DNA of 64,000 nt from Corallococcus caeni (GTDB lineage Bacteria > Myxococcota > Myxococcia > Myxococcales > Myxococcaceae), in contig NZ_BTTW01000006.1 in the NCBI RefSeq assembly GCF_036245865.1, forward strand, positions 1 to 64,000. Direction: 5' to 3'. Under the pieces are notes generated by a model. That model did no database searches and had not been told where the DNA came from. It worked only from the letters and a program-made list of their open reading frames with translations. The translations under genes and the position numbers were made by a program. Position 1 is the stretch's first letter. Each line of letters begins with the position of its first letter. Positions 43,664-50,956 of the stretch are shown piece after piece.

Positions 43664-44845
43664 ATGCCCCGCGCCGACATCACCGACCTGTTCCGCATCG
43701 ACGACCTGCTGTCCGCCGAGGAGAAGGCCGCCCGCGACGCGGTGGCCCGCTTCGTGGACGCGGAGGTGCTGCCCATCATCGGAAAGCACTTCCGCGACGG
43801 CACCTTCCCCGCGCACCTCATCCCGGGCCTGGCGGAGCTGGGCGTGCTGGGCGCGAACCTCCAGGGCTACGGCTGCGCGGGCATGAACACCGTCAGCTAC
43901 GGCCTGGTGCTGCAGGAGCTGGAGCGCGGTGACTCCGGCCTGCGCAGCTTCGCGTCCGTGCAGGGCTCGCTGTGCATGTTCCCCATCCACGCCTTCGGCA
44001 GCGAGGAGCAGAAGACGCGCTTCCTGCCGGGCATGGCGAAGGGACAGCTCATCGGCTGCTTCGGCCTCACCGAGCCCGACTTCGGCTCCAACCCCGGCGG
44101 CATGCGCGCCCGCGCGCGGAAGGACGGGGACACCTGGGTGCTCAACGGCACCAAGGCCTGGATCACCAACGGCTCCATCGCGGATGTCGCGGTGGTGTGG
44201 GCGAAGACGGAGGACGGCGGCCCGGAGTCCGTGCGCGGCTTCCTGGTGGAGAAGGGGATGCCCGGCTTCAGCGCGCGGGAGATCCCCGGCAAGTTCTCCC
44301 TGCGCGCGTCGCGCACCAGCGAGCTGTCCTTCCAGGACGTGCGCGTGCCGGACCGCAACGTGCTGCCCGGCGTCGTGGGCCTCAAGGGGCCGCTGTCGTG
44401 TCTCAACAACGCGCGAGCCGGCATCGCGTTCGCGGTGACGGGCGCGGCCATCGCCTGCTTCGAGGGCGCGCGCGAATACGCGCTGTCCCGCACGCAGTTC
44501 GACGGCAAGTCCATCGCCGGCTACCAGCTCACGCAGGAGAAGCTGGCGGACATGCTCCAGGAGATCGTCAAGGCGCAGCTCTTGAGCCTGCGGCTCGCGC
44601 GCCTCAAGGACGAGGGCAAGAGCAACCCCGTGATGGTCAGCCTGGCCAAGCGCAACAACGTGAAGAGCGCGCTCGACATCGCCCGCGTGGCCCGCAGCAT
44701 CTACGGCGCCAACGGCATCACGGACGACTATCCGCCCGTGCGCCACATGCTGAATCTGGAGAGTGTCTTCACCTACGAGGGCACCCACGAGGTGCACACG
44801 CTGGTGCTGGGCAAGGCCATCACCGGCATCGACGCGTTCGGCTGA
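43664..44845 (+). CDS. gcdH: glutaryl-CoA dehydrogenase-type acyl-CoA dehydrogenase
   Basis: This encodes 393 residues from ATG 43664. Seen: the acyl-CoA dehydrogenase fold with GYGCAGMNTVSYGLV, GCFGLTEPDFGSNPGG and WITNGSIADVAVVWAKT. The catalytic Glu372 in YEGTHEVHTLVLG fits the short-chain/glutaryl-CoA type. Known: GcdH dehydrogenates and decarboxylates glutaryl-CoA in lysine and tryptophan breakdown, using FAD and an electron-transfer flavoprotein. YEGTHE and RASRTSELSF are typical of the GCDH branch. It stands on the same strand as the DUF1028-like gene, with a strong hairpin after the stop. Confidence 0.93.
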   Translation: MPRADITDLFRIDDLLSAEEKAARDAVARFVDAEVLPIIGKHFRDGTFPAHLIPGLAELGVLGANLQGYGCAGMNTVSYGLVLQELERGDSGLRSFASVQGSLCMFPIHAFGSEEQKTRFLPGMAKGQLIGCFGLTEPDFGSNPGGMRARARKDGDTWVLNGTKAWITNGSIADVAVVWAKTEDGGPESVRGFLVEKGMPGFSAREIPGKFSLRASRTSELSFQDVRVPDRNVLPGVVGLKGPLSCLNNARAGIAFAVTGAAIACFEGAREYALSRTQFDGKSIAGYQLTQEKLADMLQEIVKAQLLSLRLARLKDEGKSNPVMVSLAKRNNVKSALDIARVARSIYGANGITDDYPPVRHMLNLESVFTYEGTHEVHTLVLGKAITGIDAFG

Positions 44846-44868
44846 CGCGGACGCCGGTGGAAGCCGCG

Positions 44869-44902
44869 CCTCCCCTCGCTCCCGGACGGGAAGGAGGGGA
44901 GG
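44869..44902. terminator. bidirectional terminator between gcdH and the DUF2058-like gene
   Basis: A hairpin of about 13 pairs with one or two mismatches has arms 44869-44883 and 44888-44902 and a four-base loop. It is very GC-rich and lies between two converging genes. No T-tract is present on the plus side. Confidence 0.65.
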
Positions 44903-44917
44903 GCACGGGAAGGAACG

Positions 44918-45802
44918 TCAGGACTGGGTGCCGCCTTCGCCCGAAGGCTCGGACGAAGGCTCGGAGGCAGGGGCCTCGGCGGACGCCTCGGCTTCCCCGG
45001 ACTCGCCAGCTTCCTCGGAGGCCTCGGGCTCGTCGGGCGTCTCGACCGCGGTGCCGGAGGCCTCGGCGGCCTGCTGCGCCTTGAGCTCCTCGTCGTTCAT
45101 GAAGCCGACGGGGTTCTCCTTGCGGTTGAAGAAGCGCACGGCCTTGGCGGACAGCGCGTACATCTGCTCGGCCGCGGCGGCGGGCACCAGCGAGTGCTCG
45201 ATCTGCGCGGGCTCCGGGCGCTCCACCACGCCCAGCTCGCCGTCCTCCAACTGCTTGGCCTGGGCGGGGCTCAGCTCCATGCGGCGCAGCTTTCCCTTGC
45301 GCGTCATGAAGTAGAAGGTCGTCTCACCCGGCTCCTGCGGCACCTGGGCGCCCAGCACCAGCTCGCGCAGGGCGCGGTCCAGCTCCACCTGCTTCTTGGA
45401 CTCGGCGCGCTGGTAGGCCTTGGAGCCCGGCATGGGCGGCAGCTTCGGGATGGGCTTCTCCGCGGGCGCGCCCGGACGCGAGGCCGCGCCGAACCCGCCC
45501 TGGGGACCCCGGAAGCCTCCGCCCTGACGCGGGGGACCTCCGGCACCGTGGCGCGGGGGACCTCCGGCGCCGCGCGGCGGACCGCCACCGCCCTCACGGC
45601 GCGGCGGTGCTCCGCGGTCGTCACGGCGCGGCGGGCCTCCGGCTGTCCGATTCTCATCACGTCCTGGCCGGGCAGGCGCGCGTGGAGCGCTCCCCCGGTT
45701 GTCCTCCTGGCGCCGTGGCGCCGAGGGCGTGGAGTCGGACTTCTTGGCCTGCTCCTCGGAGACGAGGCCCGCTTTCAACAACTTGTCTCGCAGGTTCTGC
45801 AT
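44918..45802 (-). CDS. DUF2058-like RNA-associated protein with RGG-type insert
   Basis: This encodes 294 residues from ATG 45802. Seen: KLLKAGLVSEEQAKK at the start, typical of DUF2058/YaiL. An Arg/Gly/Pro-rich insert of about 85 residues follows, with repeated GGPPR (GGPPRGAGGPPRHGAGGPPR). Next comes the conserved core ESKKQVELDRALRELV and FYFMTRKGKLRRMELS. The tail is acidic and low complexity (EASEEAGESGEAEASAEAP). Known: DUF2058 proteins are associated with nucleoid or polysome fractions in Escherichia coli. RGG-type repeats commonly bind RNA. Inference: an RNA-binding protein extended by disordered tails. It is divergent from the lipoprotein gene (106 bases). Confidence 0.8.
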   Translation of the reverse strand: MQNLRDKLLKAGLVSEEQAKKSDSTPSAPRRQEDNRGSAPRAPARPGRDENRTAGGPPRRDDRGAPPRREGGGGPPRGAGGPPRHGAGGPPRQGGGFRGPQGGFGAASRPGAPAEKPIPKLPPMPGSKAYQRAESKKQVELDRALRELVLGAQVPQEPGETTFYFMTRKGKLRRMELSPAQAKQLEDGELGVVERPEPAQIEHSLVPAAAAEQMYALSAKAVRFFNRKENPVGFMNDEELKAQQAAEASGTAVETPDEPEASEEAGESGEAEASAEAPASEPSSEPSGEGGTQS

Positions 45803-45908
45803 GGGTTGGGCGTTCTATCCCTTGCACGGCCGCACGCAAGCCACCGCTTGCCGCTCCTGTCCCCCCCACGTAACTTGCCGCCCCCGCCGTCCTGGTCGTG
45901 GAGGTTCC

Positions 45909-46946
45909 GTGGGAAGTCTGACGAAGTCCGCCGCCCTCGCCCTGGTCCTGGCAGCCACCGGCTGCTCCGACCCCGTCGACAAGGCGGCCAAGGCCCGCAT
46001 CTTCTCGGCGGAGGACCCGCCGAAGGTGGTGGCCTCGGCGAAGGAGAAGCTGCCGCCGGAAGACGTCGCGGACAACCCCCAGGTCTCCCGCCGCATCCTG
46101 GGCATGGACGCCGCGGAGGTGACCGAGCGACTGGGCCCGCACTTCTTCCAGTCCACCCTCAGCTACGAGTGGGCCGGCCCCAGCGGCAACAACCCCGTGA
46201 AGCTCACGGAGACGCGCTCCTTCCGCGCGGGCCCCGGCGGCGTCAACGGCGACTTCCACGGCATCCTGGAGAACTCGCGGGACCAGGGCCTGGAGGTGAT
46301 GCGCGTGAAGGGCCAGGTCTTCGCTCGCAACCGCTACGGCCCGTACCGCCAGCGCCTGCGCGACCGCGGCATGGCCGAGCGCACCCGCACGGAGCTGACG
46401 GGCGCCATCCGCGACTTCGACAGCCTCTTCCAGGGCCGCATCAAGCTCACCCCCGCGGGCACCGTCACCCACGAGGGGCGCACCGCGTGGAAGTACAACG
46501 TCTCCCTGGGCGCCCCCCAGGAGGGCGGCACGCCGAAGAAGATGCCCGCCGCCTTCTCCCCCAAGAACGCGGACGAGACGACGAAGCGCCGCGCCAACTT
46601 CTTCGCGCACCGGCTGCCCCGCTCGCTGGAGGGCGAGGTGCTGGTGGACGCGGCCACGTCCGTCGTCCTCAAGGCCCGGCTGGACGGGCGCATCGGCGTG
46701 CCCCAGGAGAAGACCCCGGAGGCCGCGGAGCTGCGCATGACGCTGGAGTCCAGCCTGACGGAGATTGGCAAGGACCCCCAGCTCCAGCCGCCCCAGGACT
46801 TCCTGCCGGACGCGGACAAGCCCCAGGGCATCGCGGACGCGCTGGACCACTTCGGCATCCCGCGCACCAAGCCGGGGGACTCGCCCGCCACCCCGGGCGC
46901 CACGCCCGGCGCCCCCGACCCGGAAGACGAGGGCGAGGCCAACTGA
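45909..46946 (+). CDS. lipoprotein of unknown function
   Basis: This encodes 345 residues from GTG 45909, with GGAGG five bases upstream. Seen: a short leader with lipobox LAATGC (Cys 18), a Lys/Glu-rich helical segment and a beta-rich core (LGPHFFQSTLSYEWAGPSGNNPVKLTETRSF). A Gly/Pro-rich tail ends PDPEDEGEAN. No enzymatic motif is present. Known: the class of uncharacterised myxobacterial lipoproteins with this sort of core. Inference: a periplasmic or surface-anchored protein. It is divergent from the DUF2058-like gene and 191 bases upstream of an outer-membrane-type gene. Confidence 0.75.
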   Translation: MGSLTKSAALALVLAATGCSDPVDKAAKARIFSAEDPPKVVASAKEKLPPEDVADNPQVSRRILGMDAAEVTERLGPHFFQSTLSYEWAGPSGNNPVKLTETRSFRAGPGGVNGDFHGILENSRDQGLEVMRVKGQVFARNRYGPYRQRLRDRGMAERTRTELTGAIRDFDSLFQGRIKLTPAGTVTHEGRTAWKYNVSLGAPQEGGTPKKMPAAFSPKNADETTKRRANFFAHRLPRSLEGEVLVDAATSVVLKARLDGRIGVPQEKTPEAAELRMTLESSLTEIGKDPQLQPPQDFLPDADKPQGIADALDHFGIPRTKPGDSPATPGATPGAPDPEDEGEAN

Positions 46947-47137
46947 AGTCCGTCCCACGCCTCCTGACCGTTGGAAGCCCCACGGCTTCACGGCCAGGAA
47001 GCTCGGAGGTGCGCCGGCCCCTGGAGGCTGTGACGGCCGTGTCCTGCGCGGGCCGCCGTTGCCCCCGGGGCCTCCCCGTAAGTGCTTGATGCGGCTGGGG
47101 AACCCCCCTGGCCCTGGCCTTGCTCTGGGGGAGCGCC

Positions 47138-47683
47138 ATGTTCCGCTCCCCCCTCCCCCTGGCGTGCGCCGGGCTCGCGCTCCTGGCGACCCCGGCCCTC
47201 GCCGAACCGGCCCGCAACCTGGGCATCACCGTCGCGCCGCTGGGGGCCTACATGCTCAAGGGCGACGCGGAGGTGGGGCGCACCGTGGGCTACAGCGCGG
47301 GCCTGGGCTGGGCGTACCGCAAGCCGGGGGCGGTGCTGGAGGTGGGCGGACACCTGGCGTCCAGCCGGCACCTGACGGAGGTGACGCCCATGTCCGTGCG
47401 CGTGGTGCCCCTGGGGGACACCCGGGTGCGGCCCTTCCTGGGCGTGGGGGCCAGCCTGCTGGTGCCCCACTCACGGCCCCAGCCCGTGGCCCCGGACGCG
47501 CTGGGCAGCCGCGTGCTCCAGGTGGGCTTCGAGTTCTGCGGTGGCGTGGGCCTGGAGCTGGGGAAGAACCTCTTCCTCTCCGCCGAGGCGCGCTACCAGA
47601 ACTTCTCCGCCAGGGGGGATCCCTTTTCCGGGCAGCGGCAGCACCTTCGCTCCACGTTCCTGGGCCTGGGGATGCGCCTGTAG
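47138..47683 (+). CDS. small outer-membrane beta-barrel-like protein
   Basis: This encodes 181 residues from ATG 47138, with a GGGGGAG site. Seen: a signal peptide ending TPALAEP, then alternating strands (GYSAGLGWAYRKPGAVLEVGGHLA, VRPFLGVGASLLV, LEVGKNLF-type) and a final Phe-containing strand FLGLGMRL. Known: the alternating hydrophobic pattern and aromatic C-terminal strand fit a small outer-membrane barrel (OmpW/OprF-N or outer-membrane beta-barrel domain type). No close family can be named. It is followed by tandem hairpins and a separate promoter for the next gene, so it probably forms its own transcript. Confidence 0.75.
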   Translation: MFRSPLPLACAGLALLATPALAEPARNLGITVAPLGAYMLKGDAEVGRTVGYSAGLGWAYRKPGAVLEVGGHLASSRHLTEVTPMSVRVVPLGDTRVRPFLGVGASLLVPHSRPQPVAPDALGSRVLQVGFEFCGGVGLELGKNLFLSAEARYQNFSARGDPFSGQRQHLRSTFLGLGMRL

Positions 47684-47727
47684 CTGTAGCGGGTGGGGCG
47701 GGTCGCTACAGACAGGCAGCGGCCTGT
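47684..47727 (+). terminator. tandem hairpins after the barrel gene
   Basis: Two adjacent hairpins lie here: arms 47684-47691 with 47704-47711 (perfect eight pairs) and arms 47712-47717 with 47722-47727 (perfect six pairs). An AT-rich stretch with a T-run follows at 47731-47740. This is a good intrinsic terminator for the barrel gene. Confidence 0.7.
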
Positions 47728-47738
47728 TGGAAGAAATT

Positions 47739-47766
47739 TTGACGGCCCTCTTGCAGCCTCTACAAT
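47739..47766 (+). promoter_or_regulatory. candidate sigma-70-type promoter for the 116-residue gene
   Basis: TTGACG at 47739-47744 and TACAAT at 47761-47766 are separated by a 16-base spacer. The start codon is about 70 bases downstream. It is the clearest vegetative-type promoter in the window. Confidence 0.6.
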
Positions 47767-47837
47767 CCTCGTCGGTTGCGGCCCAGACGCATCTGACATG
47801 CTCGGGTGTTCAGGCGTGCACAACGAAGGGAGCGGAG

Positions 47838-48188
47838 ATGGAGCGCAAGGTCGGAAGTAGCACGTTGACCGCGAAAGAGGTCAAGGCGGCGCTGGAGAAG
47901 TCCACCACGCTGACGGCCGAGGAGGAGAAGGCCCTGCGCATGCGCCACGGCGCGGGCGCCCCCAGCAAGAGCGCGCCGCTGCCCCGCGCCGCGGGTGCCA
48001 ACGCGGAGCTCGCGGACGAGCTGCTCGTCATCGAGATGCAGCTGATGAAGGCCATGCGCGCGCGCACCGGCCAGACGCGCACGGCGGCCAACGACGCCAA
48101 GGCGCCCGCCGCGGTCCGCACCCGCGAGGCCCCGGCCAACGCGGCGAAGGACAAGATCGTCCGCGCGCTGCGCGCCAAGAAGAAGTAG
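47838..48188 (+). CDS. small basic helical protein of unknown function
   Basis: This encodes 116 residues from ATG 47838, with a purine-rich site (GAAGGGAGCGGAG) immediately upstream. Seen: a helical N-terminus (LTAKEVKAALEKSTTLTAEEEKALRMRHG), then a linker of Pro/Ala/Arg. A second helix near residues 55-75 (ELADELLVIEMQLMKAMRA) precedes a Lys/Arg-rich C-terminal tail ending RALRAKKK. There is no signal peptide or membrane helix. Known: no family recognised. The basic tail suggests nucleic-acid or membrane-surface binding. It has its own promoter and converges on the M3-like peptidase gene (11 bases). Confidence 0.7.
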   Translation: MERKVGSSTLTAKEVKAALEKSTTLTAEEEKALRMRHGAGAPSKSAPLPRAAGANAELADELLVIEMQLMKAMRARTGQTRTAANDAKAPAAVRTREAPANAAKDKIVRALRAKKK

Positions 48189-48199
48189 GGGCGGTTTCC

Positions 48200-49720
48200 C
48201 TACTGGTTGAGGATGGCCACGAGGCGCGCTCCCGCCTCGGGCAACGCCAACGGCGTGCCCGAGACCTCCGTGGCCAGTCCCTCCGCGTCGGCGGCGCCGC
48301 CCCGCGCGAAGAGCCCCTTGAGCCAGGTGAAGGCGGCGGGGTTGCGCCAGAAGTCCTCGTTGAACCGCTCCAGCAGGTGCGCGGTGAGCCGGGTCTCCAG
48401 GGCCCAGGCCCGCAGGTAGCGGGTGACGTAGAGCTGCGAATCCACGTCATGCAGGAAGAAGCCCGGGTGCGGCTGCGCGAAGAGGGCGCGGCGCTGGCCG
48501 TCGGCATACTCGTCCGCGCGGTCGGCGGAGGCGCCCTTGGTGCTGAGCGACAGCTCGTAGGACAGCTTCGCGCAGTGGCGGCGCAGCACGGCCAGGGCCT
48601 GGAAGGCGCCCATGCGCACGACGTCCTTCGTCGTGCCGGACGGCAGGCCCAGGTAGCGCTTGAGCCAGGGCGGGGACAGGAGCAGCCGCTCGAAGGTGGC
48701 GGCGTAGGCCTCCGTGACGGACGCGTCGCCCAGCCGGCGCAGCTCCATGGGGGCGTCCTCGTCCACGTGGGCCAGGTGCCACGCGTGGCCCAGTTCGTGG
48801 AGCAGGTCGCCCAGCGCGTCCATCCCGCTGCGCGGCTGGAGGACCAGGCGGATTTCCTGGGGCACGCGCACGGCGGCGACGAAGGGGCGTGAGGCCTTGC
48901 CGGGGCGGGCCTCGTCGTCCAGGCGGATGCGGCCGCCGGCCTCCGGGTGCTGGCCCCAGTCGGACAGCCAGCGCATCACGGCGGGGACGGTGTCCTCGCG
49001 GCGGAAGTGGGCGTCCAGCCACGGGGCGCGCAGGGCGTGCTGCACGTCGTGGCGCCGCGCCTCGCCGCCGGGCAGCGGGCGCAGGGTGGGCTCCAGCTTG
49101 CGCAGCACGTAGGCCAGCACGTCGCGGTAGGCGTCCTCGGTGGCCTTGAGGGTCTCCTCGGCGGCCACGGCGAGCTTGCCCGCGTCGATGCCGGTGACGT
49201 CCTGGCGCAGCGAGGGGTAGTCCGGGAAGCCCAGCACCTCCGCGGCCTGGAGGGCGGCGTCGCGCCGGTCTCCGTACGGGCCCCGGTGGTCCCAGAGGAA
49301 GTTGCCGGCGCCGCGCTCCAGGAGGGCGCGGCGGGAGCGGCTGGATTCGCGCGGCAGCTGCGACAGGGCCTGGGCCAGCGACAGCGTCGTGTCGTCGGCG
49401 GGGATGTGGGAGCGGGCCTCCAGCGCGACGACGGCGTCCGCCGCGGCGAGGGCCAGGGACTCCTCCACCTGGGTGGCGATGAGCTCGCGCACGAGCGTGA
49501 TGCGGCGGACGGCGACGGGGTCGTCCTTGCCGCGAGCGCGGGAGAGGGCCTCGTTGGCGGCGGCGAAGGTCTCCGGTGAGGACAGCTCCGGGAAGGAGGC
49601 GTACAGGCGCGCGACGGGGAGGTCCGGGGAGAGTCCGGCGCCGTAGCGGTACTGGAGGGTGGCCAGTTCGGCGAGGAAGTCATCCAGCCGCGACCGGACG
49701 GAGAGCAGGGGGCGGTCCAT
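48200..49720 (-). CDS. M3-like zinc oligopeptidase
   Basis: This encodes 506 residues from ATG 49720. Seen: an all-helical protein with the zinc motif HELGH at 308-312 and a glutamate in SVTEAYA at 337, 25 residues after the second His. Tyr/Gly-rich stretches surround the motif. Known: HEXGH followed by Glu about 25 residues later is the M3/M32-like pattern of thimet oligopeptidase relatives, which cut short peptides. The protein is shorter than typical M3 enzymes (about 600-700). Inference: a cytoplasmic oligopeptidase. It is divergent from the pseudouridine synthase gene, with 217 bases between starts. Confidence 0.85.
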   Translation of the reverse strand: MDRPLLSVRSRLDDFLAELATLQYRYGAGLSPDLPVARLYASFPELSSPETFAAANEALSRARGKDDPVAVRRITLVRELIATQVEESLALAAADAVVALEARSHIPADDTTLSLAQALSQLPRESSRSRRALLERGAGNFLWDHRGPYGDRRDAALQAAEVLGFPDYPSLRQDVTGIDAGKLAVAAEETLKATEDAYRDVLAYVLRKLEPTLRPLPGGEARRHDVQHALRAPWLDAHFRREDTVPAVMRWLSDWGQHPEAGGRIRLDDEARPGKASRPFVAAVRVPQEIRLVLQPRSGMDALGDLLHELGHAWHLAHVDEDAPMELRRLGDASVTEAYAATFERLLLSPPWLKRYLGLPSGTTKDVVRMGAFQALAVLRRHCAKLSYELSLSTKGASADRADEYADGQRRALFAQPHPGFFLHDVDSQLYVTRYLRAWALETRLTAHLLERFNEDFWRNPAAFTWLKGLFARGGAADAEGLATEVSGTPLALPEAGARLVAILNQ

Positions 49721-49937
49721 GGCGGGGCGGAAGGTAACAGGAAGCCCGCGTCAGGGTGGGGACCGCGCGCATAGAGTGTCGCGCCATGTCCTCCACCTCC
49801 GCTGCCCGGCCGCATGCTCCCCTGGAGTCCCCCACGGAAGGGGAGGGCGCGGGGGCAGGTGGCCCGGGCGCGATACGGCGCTCGGGGAGGGGCTCCGGGT
49901 CCGGGGGCCTCGCGGGGACGGACCGTGAGGGCGGGCG

Positions 49938-50876
49938 ATGAAGCGCCGGACGTTCCGGGCGGAGGGGGCGCACGCGGGGCGTGTGCTGGTGGAGGCGGTG
50001 GCGGCGGAGCTGGGGCTGCCGGTGGCGGACGTGCGGCGGCTGGTGGACGTGGGCGCCGTGTACGTGGCGGGGCGCCGCGCGCGGGACGGGGCGGCGCGGC
50101 TGCAGCCCGCGCAGGTGGTGACGGTGGTGCTGGAGGAGGCGGGGCAGAGTCCCCTGGAGGCCGCGAAGCCGGCGGCCCCCTTGCGCGTGCTGTTCGAGGA
50201 CGCGGACGTCATCGCGGTGGACAAGCCCGCGGGCCTGAACGCGCAGCCCACGGAAGGGCGCGTGGGCGGAAGCCTCGTGGACGTGGTGAGCGAGCACCTG
50301 GGACGGCAGGCGGGCCTGGTGCACCGGCTGGACCGGGAGACCTCCGGGGTGACGGTGTTCGGCAAGACGGCCGCGGCCACGTCCGCGCTGGCGGAGGCGT
50401 TCCGGGAGGGCACCGCGCGCAAGCGGTACCTCGCGGCGACGGGGCCGGGGCTTCCGGCGGGCGGCACGGTGGACCTGCCCCTGTCGAAGGACCCGTCTCG
50501 GCCGGGGCGCTGGCGGGCGACCCGCGCGGCCAATGGCGTGCCCGCGTGGACGGACTACCGGACGCTGTTCGCGGGCGACGCGTTCTGCCTGGTGGAGCTG
50601 CTGCCGCGGACGGGCCGCACGCACCAGCTCCGGGCGCACCTGACGGCGCTGGGCACCCCCATCCTGGGGGACGCGCGCTACGGCGGCGCGGGGAGCGCGG
50701 GGAGGCTGATGGCGCCGCGCTGCCTGCTGCACGCGCACGTGCTGGAGCTGGGCCATCCGCGCACGGGCCGGCCGCTGCGGCTGGAGGCGCCGGTGCCGGA
50801 GGACCTGCGGGCCTTCTTCGACGCGGCGGGGGTGGGCATTCCGGAGGGGGCCATCGGGGCGGCGGCCGCCCCCTGA
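49938..50876 (+). CDS. RluA-family pseudouridine synthase
   Basis: This encodes 312 residues from ATG 49938. Seen: an N-terminal region with S4-like character (DVRRLVDVGAVYVAGRRARDG), then VLFEDADVIAVDKPAGL. The catalytic motif HRLDRETSG (Asp 132), a later LLPRTGRTHQLRAHL and PILGDARYGG follow. Known: RluA-family enzymes isomerise uridine to pseudouridine in rRNA or tRNA. Gly/Ala-rich ends and the lack of a long N-terminal extension do not let me choose between RluA, RluC or RluD. It stands alone, 80 bases before the giant protein gene on the same strand. Confidence 0.92.
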   Translation: MKRRTFRAEGAHAGRVLVEAVAAELGLPVADVRRLVDVGAVYVAGRRARDGAARLQPAQVVTVVLEEAGQSPLEAAKPAAPLRVLFEDADVIAVDKPAGLNAQPTEGRVGGSLVDVVSEHLGRQAGLVHRLDRETSGVTVFGKTAAATSALAEAFREGTARKRYLAATGPGLPAGGTVDLPLSKDPSRPGRWRATRAANGVPAWTDYRTLFAGDAFCLVELLPRTGRTHQLRAHLTALGTPILGDARYGGAGSAGRLMAPRCLLHAHVLELGHPRTGRPLRLEAPVPEDLRAFFDAAGVGIPEGAIGAAAAP

Positions 50877-50956
50877 GCACCTGGAAACCCCGGGGCCCTT
50901 CGTGGGAGCGGACAGGGTGCCCCCGTCGCGCGCATCGTGTGTAGACTGGGGGCTTC

